Shown here piece by piece: positions 55,457 through 64,000 of a DNA stretch of 64,000 nt; position 1 is the stretch's first letter, and every line of letters starts with the position of its first letter. The notes below the pieces were generated by a model. It had not been told where the DNA came from and made no database searches. It was given only the letters and a program-made list of their open reading frames with translations. The stretch is from contig NC_134428.1 of NCBI RefSeq assembly GCF_030867145.1, positions 8,122,001-8,186,000 of the forward strand, written 5' to 3'. This DNA is from Opisthocomus hoazin. Taxonomy: Eukaryota; Chordata; Aves; Opisthocomiformes; Opisthocomidae. The translations under genes and the position numbers were made by a program.

Positions 55457-58400
55457 ATGCTTTTCTGCTCCACTTCTGAGATTTCCTTCAAATGCCAATC
55501 TGTCTAGTTTGAGAAACAGCAATTAAAATATAGTTTTGCAACATTTCTCTTTTGATAGAATCCCAGTTATGAAGTATTCTGGGTTTCTTTTTTCTAATCT
55601 GAAGCAAAGAATCTGCTTCTCCATAGAAAAGAGAGGTGAAAGGAAGATGTACAAGTTTCTAATATCTAGTTTTGAAACATTTTTGAAGTTTCAGTTCCTG
55701 GCTAGATCACTTTGTGAAATGACTGTTGATGACCACTGATCTAGACGTTGCCAAAATATTCCTGTATCCATTTATAATTCTTAATACACAGCAGCATTAT
55801 TTATCGGTAATTTCTGCAGTTTGAAAAAAAAAGCTGTATTTATTTCTCTTTTTTGTACTTTAAGACAGCTTGTTGCTCAAGAAAAGTCAAGAATTGAAAT
55901 TAAGATTGCCAGGAAGGAATAAAATGTGAATTCTACAAGCAAATTTCATCTGGAAAGTAGAGGGGCGTGGGGAAGAGGAGGGGGTGGGAAGACTCTTCTC
56001 TCCCCTGCCCTCTGAAATAGTTGTATTTCAAATCCTGTATTTCAGTAGTGATTGCACTACTGAAATACAGCACATGGAAAAGCCTCTTATCAGTTTGATG
56101 CTCAGCAATATAAAAACAGGAACAAGCAGAAATTAGCTAGATTGCATGCATTGGCTAACTTCATTCTCCTTTTTCTGTCAAAAGTATTTTCTTTGAAAGA
56201 AGCTAGTCCAGTCTGGTCACGCCCCATTTCAAGTTTTATTTCAATTCAGGTCACGCCCCATTTCAAGTTTTATTTCAATTCAGTCAGAGTTTTCCAGTGT
56301 GTATGTAAAACTGTTGGTTTTGTAATGTGGCTTTTGTTTCACTACAGTTTAGGAGGTAGCTTATTAAAGTGATGTTGTTTTTCAGTATATTCTCTGACGT
56401 GAAGTAGAATGATACAAAACAACAAGTAAACACTGCTGTGAGGGACTTCAAACTCCAGTTCCTCAGAATGTGTCACAGGTAGACCTGAAGAATTCCTTAA
56501 GAAAGTTTTTATACTCGGCCAGCTTGAAAACACTTTGCCATTTTTATTAGTGCTCATAAACCTGAGGTCTGGGTGACTGCTTGACCTTTTGGAATGACAG
56601 TGAAGATCAGCTGATGAGTAACTGCGTACACTGTTTGCAGGAACTCAGGTGCTGGTCTGTAAATGAGCACTGTGATGGCTGCTCCTCCATCTGCAGGGCC
56701 TGAGCTTCCTCTGTAGTATATGGAGAGAGTGAAGAATTTGGGAGAGCCGGTATGATGGCTGGGGACTCTGCTTTAGCCATGTGGATGTGATTAAGCAAGG
56801 CAGAGAACTGTAACATTTAGCCATTTTGACCTAAGGCGGCAGGGAAGCAGGTGCAGTGCTGATGTGTTAACAGCTTTCAGGATAGAGACACAGTTCAGAG
56901 GCTTTGAAGATATTTAACCTACTTAGCTCACCTATGAAAAGGATAATCTGATTGCCAGCTTAAAAAGGTTTGTAAGCAATTACTGCCTCTACTCTTTTTG
57001 TTGAAATTATGAAAAGAATTAGTGTGTGTCTTATTTAGTGACAGAGACAGAAACATACACCAGTGACACTCTAGCTTGTCATTAGGATACCTGACTGCAA
57101 AAAGAGAGAATCTGGCTTGATCCCTGCTTGTTCATGCAAAGGTCCCCTGCAAAGCCTTCTTCAGAGAGATCACTCCTCCTAAGAACAATCTACCTGGCAA
57201 AGTGTGTCTCCACGTCAGCGTTTCAGTGTGGCTCAGGAGTGAGCCAAAGTGATTGTCCCTACACACTGTGCTTTGGCTCATGTTATAGAGTCCTCTCAGA
57301 CTCACGTGACCTGGATTCCTTTCAGATAAAATGAGACAGGAAGGTGTGCACCAACCACCACGTTCAACCCATGTGTTCAGACTAGAGCTATTCCAAAGTA
57401 AAACCCTTGAAATGTGCATTGGTGTGGAGCATCTGACATCCACTCAACTTCTGCTCTACAAATGGGCTTCTTTTGGACGAGCCTACTTGCTGAAGTAGAC
57501 AAGTAGTAAGTAGCAGTTTGAAGTAGTAAGTGCAAAGACTGCAGAGTCTGCACACACCTTGCTCAGTAACTTCCTTGGCTTCTCTTGGACAACTCTGACC
57601 AAATGTACGCTCCTAGAATTCATGTTAATTTGGCTTTTACATTATTAAAAGATTGAGACCTTCTAGATCTTGGCAAAGCTGAAAAATAGTTGGTTTTTGC
57701 TATTCTGGCAGGGAACCCTCCCTGGGTAGAGCGGTAGTCTTCAGTTCTGCCTGTGTCATTTGCTAAAACATCATTCTTTGAGTTAGATTATAAACCACTG
57801 TTTTCCCCTCCCCCATCTTCTTTTTGGGCAGATTTAAACCTCATCTATAACCTGTGATAGAAAAGAGATCAATTCACTTCACCCATGTTCCATCTCTTCA
57901 GTTAGAGTAGAATTCTCTAGCATTAAACACCTGTTGTAGCTAACCTCTAAATATAAGGCCAAGCAAGTAAGGACAGGACTACTGGGGTGAAAAACCAAGA
58001 TACTGAATCTAACAAAAATGTGTAGCTCTAAAGAACAGCTACAACAAGCGTTATACACTGAATAAAACACTTCCTGAGATTCACGCTAACGCTGGATGCA
58101 GTGACATTCTCTGTCTTCCAAAGGAAGTAATCAGACACACCTTACATTGCTAAATTAACGAGCGCAGCCAGTTACAGAAAAGAAAATGATAAAATTAAGA
58201 CCTGATGTAAACAGCTGAAGCTCATGATAATGGGTTAGCTAGTTATAACAGTGATGTAAATATTCTATTAGCAAGCAGGTCAGAAAATAGGTGTAATTTT
58301 CCTCAGCTTAATCTCCAATGTCTGTTTATAACACACAAATGAATAAAACAAAAGTACAGAGAAAATGGAATAGAATAATCCAATAAATTAAGCAGGCATA

Positions 58401-58569
58401 GATTGCTACACTTAAACCTTCTTAACCACAATAAATAATACAAAAAAGATTATTTCTAAAGGACACGAAAAGTTCTGATATTCTTTTCTTTAGGGAAACT
58501 AAAAAGACTACCATAATGTTAACAAAAGGAAAATTAAAAGCTTCTCAGAAAGAGTTGAAAAATTAATAC
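55457..58569. other. Intergenic, nothing beyond the 34-bp duplication
   Basis: AT-rich sequence; open frames under about 105 codons with no recognisable product. Confidence 0.5.
56215..56282. repeat. Perfect 34-bp tandem duplication
   Basis: Two identical 34-base units, 56215-56248 and 56249-56282, beginning GGTCACGCCCCATTTCAAG. A recent slippage-type duplication. Confidence 0.95.
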
Positions 58570-58767
58570 CTTCATGATATGTTTTCCCTGAATCCCTGAA
58601 GGATCTTGATTTATACAAATCAGTACCTCATTTTTCAAGACACATTCTGCACTCTCAGAAAGCGTCCTTAGCTCACTGGACACAAAGAGAGGTGCTGTGA
58701 GAACTGCCCACGGAACTGTCTGAACGCCTGACTGCTCACTACCCTGGCCAAAATCACCTATAATCAG
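58570..58767 (-). pseudogene. Orphan exon of a GH27 alpha-galactosidase/NAGA-like gene
   Basis: A 198-base open segment encoding 66 residues, LIIGDFGQGSEQSGVQ, then VPWAVLTAPLFVSSELRT and ending INQDPSGIQGKHIMK. By family knowledge this corresponds to the segment after WNDPDM in lysosomal alpha-galactosidase A and alpha-N-acetylgalactosaminidase. EQS, LRT and GIQG favour the NAGA side. It starts after an AG (CTATTCCAG) and ends at a GT (GTATTA). Its 66-codon length and phase equal human GLA exon 6. No stop or frameshift is present. I could not find the DDCW, YADVGN, FDGC or WNDPDM exons upstream or a C-terminal exon downstream. It is either a relic of a lost gene or part of a gene with distant or diverged exons; the pseudogene type is provisional. 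Confidence 0.75.
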
Positions 58768-60300
58768 CTGGAATAGGTCAGAGATCATTAAATCAAGAAC
58801 TGAAACAAGGTATACATGACTCCTATTGAAATACAGCCTCTGTGTCCTGACAGATACATTTGCCTGATTGTAAGAAATTTTGCAAATGTGTGACTCCCTT
58901 AAGAAAACAAGTAAAGCAACCTTAAAAGATTTGCAATCTTAACAGTATGCAGTATCAAGGCTCAGTAAGCTGGAAAACTGAAGTTAATCTACTGAGAGCT
59001 TACAGAGCAGAACTTTTATTTGTAACACTCTCTCAAATCTATTTACTCTTTAGTATTTATTGTCTGAATTAATACAAAATGCCTTACATCTTCCATTTCA
59101 TTTTAAAATCACATTCTCAGAGCTCTCTGTGTGGCTCTGCAAATGAATATTGAATTTTCTAGTCCAGCAACAAGTTTTATTTGCCTGTTTTAACATACTT
59201 TGGACAACTAACACTTAGGAAGGATATCTTAGGTGGGCACCTTGACTGTAATGATCAAAGATTTAAGTACCGCATTTTTGGGACAGTGTGCTTGAAGAGT
59301 TTGGCTAGCTGCTCTAGGGGCACTTTCAGGTATGGCTTCGATGGTTCCAGTTTTGCCACTCTTCCTGTTTAAATGTGTGTGCCAACATCAAGAGATAGTC
59401 TAAACTGCAATACCACTGATAGCCTCACCAGCGTGTCTCTTTTTTTCTTCTCCCTCCCTCACCAAAGCGCGGCGGTGCATTTTGATTTGTTTCCAAACAT
59501 ACTAAGAGAGGTCTGAGTAACTTAGATACCTTAGGGAGTAACGGGGAAAAAACCCTAGATCCATCCCCCACCTGCTCGTTATAACCCTTACTACTCTTAA
59601 GGGAAGGTTACAGCAGAGACTGGCACTTCCGCCCCCCCCCCCTTATTTTATGGCTAACAGAAGATCTCTCACAGGTCACCCATTTTGAATAAACGGTTAT
59701 CTTTCCTGTTTGCATCCTCATTAGACCAGTCATCCATAACTTCGTCACACTGCAACGTATTTTACTCATGATTATCCTCAGAGGCTATTCAGAGGCCAGA
59801 AGCTCAGGATGGTGGCTGGCATTAACAAATTTCAACTAGCGCCACTTAACACAGTTGTTTTCCGTGTGCTAAAATATTGCACTGAAATTGCTTGACTTTT
59901 TTTAAATTCAAGAAGTCCTTTCTAATTTTGAACCCTTCAACCCAAAAGAATTTGCTGGATTCGGGTCAGACATGAACTTGTGGCTACCCACGAAGACCCG
60001 CTCCCACAAACTGTGGGCCCGGCCACCGCCCCAGCAAGGGCAGGAGTGGGACCTGTGCCCTCTGCCAGCCTGCTGGATCGCGGCCCCGCGACTGCGCAAG
60101 GTTCGTCTGAGACTCAGGAAAACAACCGACAAGTTGCAGCGAGGCATTACGGAATGACTGCTTACTAGCTTTTAGATTTTACTGTGGATTACAATTGAGA
60201 CATTGAAACAAAAACAAGATACTCTCCATTCTACACTAATACTTAATTTTTATGCATAGGATATGACTGATGGATTTCTACACTAACTCCTCTGCAAAAC
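58768..60300. other. Intergenic or intron of the GH27-like locus
   Basis: No further GH27 exon seen. A small GC-rich, CpG-containing patch lies at about 59950-60140 (ATCGCGGCCCCGCGACTGCG) with a short plus-strand open frame of unknown meaning. There is a C run at about 59632-59641. Confidence 0.4.
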
Positions 60301-60309
60301 CCCCCCGCA

Positions 60310-60765
60310 GTGGCATATGGAGGAGAATGGAAAAAAAAAAAAGAAAAAAGTAAAACTCGTGGGTTGAGACAGTTAAATAAAAGACAGTTTAAATAAAAGA
60401 CAGTAAAGACAATTTAACAGGAAAGCAAAGGAAGAGAAAATAATAACATATACAGAACAGGTGATGCCCAAAGGCAATTGCTCACCACCCGCTAAGCGAT
60501 ACCCAGCCCGTCCCCCTGCCAGCTCCCCCCGCTTTCTGTACCGCACCTGATGTCACACAGCATGGGGTACCCCTGGGGTCGGCTGTCCCGGCTGTGCCCC
60601 CCCACTGTGTCCCCCCAGCTTCCTGTGCGCCTCGCAGCAGGAGAAGCTGGAAAGTCCAGACTGCCTAGCAACAACTAAAGACATCAGTATGATAGCAATC
60701 ATCCCAAATCCAAAACGCAGCACTACACCAGCTACCAGAAAGAAAATTGATACAGAGACAGTTAA
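60310..60765. mobile_element. Avian LTR remnant
   Basis: Contains 'aactcgtgggttgagaca', 'caattgctcaccacccgcta', 'gtgatgcccaaaggcaa', 'cctagcaacaactaaagac' and 'ccaaatccaaaacgcagcac', ending 'ccagctaccagaaagaaaat'. I recognise this as the body of the avian LTR whose other end reads TGTCCTGGTTT (compare 40198, opposite orientation). Terminal bases at both ends are missing or diverged. No retroviral coding sequence is attached. Confidence 0.7.
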
Positions 60766-63000
60766 GAAACAATAAACAAAACAGCCAAAAAACCCTACCA
60801 ATAACATTTTTATTTCTACAGAGGTAAGTGCTGTCCAGTACAGGATAATCTGTTCTTGCATGACTTTCAAAAAAGAGTATAGACTGATATAGTTGCTGTT
60901 TTTAGAAAAAAAAAAGTTAATCTCATTTTCAAGGGTAAAGCCCATAATTTGACCAGTAACTGCTGGAAATGACAATGTACAATTTCATCAGCATTTGCAA
61001 AGGAAAAGCTTTTGCTGTTTCAGTAACACAGTGAATCAGGGTTTTCACCAGCATGATGGCACAGTGAGTATCACTCACATGCAATACTCCGTGTTTTACC
61101 ACGGAGATATTAATAATCCATCACTACCAACAAAAAAGCACACGCAAAACCTAACTCTGGCAGCACCTTTCGTGGGAGTCCTCCTTCATACGCTGGCCAG
61201 CTACAACAATGTGCAACAGGTCGTCCTATTTTGGTCAGAGCAGGGCTCACGCACCCCTGGGTATCCTAAGCAAAAAGAGGGGTGTCAAGCAGTGGCAGCA
61301 AACAGAAAAATAATAGTGTGGGCATCCCAGAAAAAAAAGCAAAAACTCCACCAACTGCACACTGACTTTTAGAATGGCTTATGTTAAACCAGATTTAATC
61401 TACACATGACTGATTAAAATAAAGGGCATTATTTTGATTAAGTCACTTGCTTTTCGAAGGGAAGTGTTCTTAATCTAATTTAGTTCGGTTTAATTCTGCA
61501 GGTTTCTCTTCTCATAAAGCTATACTATGGCTTAACTCTTTCAGTCGGGTTAATCCAGGTCAATACTCCTGAGCACGCCTTCACCGCAGGAGTTCTGCAT
61601 TTCAGACTGGTTTTGTATAAAGCCCTGTCTCGGTGAAGTATTTATAGAACTTACGTGTACATTCTTTGTTACTGTATATTTCCTTTGGTAGTAGCTAAAA
61701 CATACATTCACGTCTGACCAAAGCCGACTGTTTTTACCAATGTTAAAAAAAAATATATTTTTTGAAATTTCTTGGTCTAATTATTCAGGAAGAAGTATTT
61801 TTTTTCCTTCCCAAAATACAGGTGGCGTTGCAATAACCATATATTCCATATGTAGTTACATTCCATAAACACTGTTCAGGGAAAGAGCGCGATGTCATCA
61901 TACATATATGTGTGCATGTATCTATATATGAGATAGAATACTGGGTCTGGGAAAGAATCAAGGACTCTGTCAGAACAGCAAAACCAAAACAGTTTTGAAG
62001 TGAACACATTCCCAGAATTATCTCTACATATAAATAACTTCTTTATGTCAAAAATTCCAGCGAATTGTAGTACTAATGTCAGAAGGTGTTGCATGATAAG
62101 GACTTCTCATGCTGCAAAGGAATGCGCTGAAAAAAAATTGTTTTCCACTCATCTAAAACTCTCACTCACAGCTATTTAACCCTCCTGGTCAGTGAGCAGA
62201 TGATAACAAATGTGGGTTCCAAAGCAATTTACTTTGGAATTTACTTTGGAACACTTGAGTTATAATAACCAACAATTTACTTTGGAACATCTGAATTATA
62301 AAAATCACACTGGTTTTGTTTCGTTTCCTCTCCAAAATTCTTTTTAGAGTTCAAGAGTAGTCCTTTTGCTTATTTTGTTTTATAAGCTTATCGTGGAGAA
62401 AAAAAATGTTTAAAAAGCTGGCCATGTTTTTGAAAAAGGCAGCTGCATAAATGCCTTCATTTCCACTTTCTTCAAGCACCAACTCTTCCTCAGCTCAAAG
62501 TATCACTTGACTTAAACAACGGAATTCACAAGGGGTTTTTTAACTACTTGATCATAAATCTTAAAATATTATCATATTTAACAAGGAACACTACTTGCAA
62601 AGCAGTGGAAATGACAGAATGCGTATTTTCCTCTGTCTTAATAACTGCTATTTAAAAAAGCCCAACTACAATTGTGTCTTTTTTCGGCTGTAGTTTGGCC
62701 GACTCCAAAGACAGACAGAAAGGTCACAAGCTTGGAAGACACAACGAACCGGTGGCAGAGCATCAAGGGCGTATTTCAGTGACTAAATCCTGGAGTGGTT
62801 TGGGTGTTTTTGGAACGCAGGGCTCAGTTCTCTGGTTTAAACGCTTCCTTAAACGATGGAACAACGTTTGTTTAACACAGGTATGCTTCACCAGGCCAGG
62901 GGACCTTCCACCGGTATAACTTCTCCTGCTAAACTGCTAACTGGCTGTACTCCTCTCAGTCTCAGTTGCTGGTGGTGTAACTTGTATCGTCTCTTTGTTA
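60766..63000. other. Intergenic, nothing coding recognised
   Basis: AT-rich. A local imperfect duplication of 'tttactttggaacaYYtgaRttataa' lies at about 62238-62302 (period about 37). No gene recognised. Confidence 0.5.
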
Positions 63001-63029
63001 AAACCTGGCAAGGGTTTCTTGGTACGGTT

Positions 63030-64000
63030 CTACCTTCCCGCCACGTCGGCATCTCCGATGTTTTGTACCACGCTGTGGGGCATCAGCAGAAGCCCGGCCA
63101 GCCGCGCTGCTGCCGCTGCCACCGCCGCTGCTACCGGAGGAAAGCAAACCGCACCGTCCGAGCGGGGGCTGCGCCCGCTGCGGGAGCGGGAACCAGCCCC
63201 GGCCCCTCCCGCGGGAGCGCCGCTGGCGGGCCCGGCCACCGCCGCTCCTCAGGCCGCCCACCCGCTCACTCACGGCTCGTCACCCGGCCAGAGGCCTCTC
63301 ACCAACGGGCTTCGCGAGCTGCGGGTGGGCAGAGAGGGCCCGCTCCCGGCGAGGCACCGCGCACCGGGCCCCACACACACCCCAACACCGGCCCTGCCGC
63401 CCCGCGCCCCCTCAGGGCCGGCGGCCGCTCAGGGCGCATGCGCGCCGGACGCGCGCGAGGCGGGAGCCGCGGCGCCAGCCCGGAGCATGCGCAGTGACCC
63501 GGAGCGGAAAAAGGGGGTGACGTCACTGGGCGCGAGGGTTGCGCGTCAGGCCGCTCCCGGGAGGAGGTGCGCAGCGTCGGGCGCCCGCGGCGGCGTCTCG
63601 GGCCATGGCGGGCCCCGGAGCGGAAGCAGGAGCGGGTGGGGGGGGGCGCCCGCGGAGACAGCCAATCAGCAGCAAAGACCTTGCTCGCCGCCACCAATCA
63701 GAAGTGCCGGTTTCCAAAACAAGCGTGACGAGCCAATGGGGGAACCCGCAACGGTGGCGCTGCGGCCAATCGTGTCAGGCCGGCCCGCCCGTGGCGCTGT
63801 CGGCCTCCCGGCGACAGAGGGCGCGCTCGGGAGCGGGGGAGGCGCTGTCGTCGTCGCTGTCGCGCGCCCGGCCGCCTGGCTCCGCCTTCCGGCGCTGCGC
63901 TCGCGCGGGCCCCGCGGCAGGTAGGGGCTGCGCGCGCTGGGTGGCGGGAGGGGCCGCGCTCCCCCTCCCCCCCCAGTGGCGGGAAGGGTCCCCGGGGCGT
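63030..64000. promoter_or_regulatory. CpG island promoter at right edge, four CCAAT boxes
   Basis: Very CpG-rich. CCAAT boxes on plus at 63662, 63694, 63733 and 63766, spaced about 32-39 bases, are typical of NF-Y promoters. There is no TATA box. A possible plus first exon ends at 63920 (CGGCAG then GTAGGG). The island is broad enough for divergent transcription, and a minus-strand donor-like GTAGAA lies at about 63042. The gene served cannot be named from this window. Confidence 0.75.
63840..63920 (+). other. Probable non-coding first exon of next gene
   Basis: Lies about 70-150 bases downstream of the last CCAAT box and ends with the donor CAG/GTAGGG. The left edge is inferred from promoter spacing. 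No start codon in good context is evident before the donor. Confidence 0.4.

Noticed and set aside
60553-60975. 140-codon minus-strand open frame with hydrophobic segments
   Set aside because: It mostly overlaps the LTR remnant at 60310-60765; the hydrophobicity comes from T-rich sequence.
62995-63924. 309-codon plus-strand open frame
   Set aside because: It spans the right-hand CpG island including CCAAT boxes. Composition is Ala/Pro/Arg-rich with no domain, so this is promoter sequence.

Overview
The window looks like bird nuclear DNA. The genes are intron-rich with GT/AG junctions, the background is AT-rich with sharp CpG islands at gene starts, and the repeats are mostly CR1 LINEs, recognisable by their 3' tails built from an ATTCTATGAT-like octamer and the 'tcatctagtccaac' block. 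Remnants of LTRs with TGTGGTGGGTTGACCC or TGTCCTGGTTT ends also occur. To my knowledge that LTR type is common in neoavian birds, so a non-galliform bird is my inference.

Three protein genes can be reconstructed exon by exon. PARN, the poly(A)-specific ribonuclease, is on the minus strand. Eighteen coding exons, from the start codon at 21334 down to 3641, give residues 1-420, and the 3' end of the gene lies beyond base 1. BFAR, a RING/SAM membrane protein, is on the plus strand with seven coding exons from 23041 to 27922 (449 residues). It diverges from PARN out of one shared CpG island at about 20900-22170. PLA2G10, secreted group X phospholipase A2, is on the minus strand with four exons from 42114 down to 31051 (158 residues, all catalytic residues and 16 cysteines present). 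The order PARN-BFAR-PLA2G10 matches mammalian 16p13, so this is conserved vertebrate synteny.

The right-hand third (about 42.7-63 kb) is mostly intergenic. It carries CR1 copies, LTR pieces, a CpG-rich patch near 43.3-43.9 kb and a 34-bp tandem duplication. It also holds one clear surprise: a single 198-base exon on the minus strand at 58570-58767. This exon encodes a 66-residue piece of a GH27 alpha-galactosidase / alpha-N-acetylgalactosaminidase, with splice sites at the positions of the homologous human GLA exon 6, but I could not find its partner exons. The last kilobase is a CpG island with four CCAAT boxes and a splice donor at 63921. It most likely marks the first exon of a plus-strand gene that continues past the window.

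PLA2G10 also has notable surroundings. A 350-bp CTGCCC tandem array that could form G-quadruplexes lies just upstream of its promoter, a candidate cassette exon lies in intron 1, and an inverted pair of CR1 copies flanks its last exon. All calls were made by eye from the sequence and remembered protein families. No database search was run.
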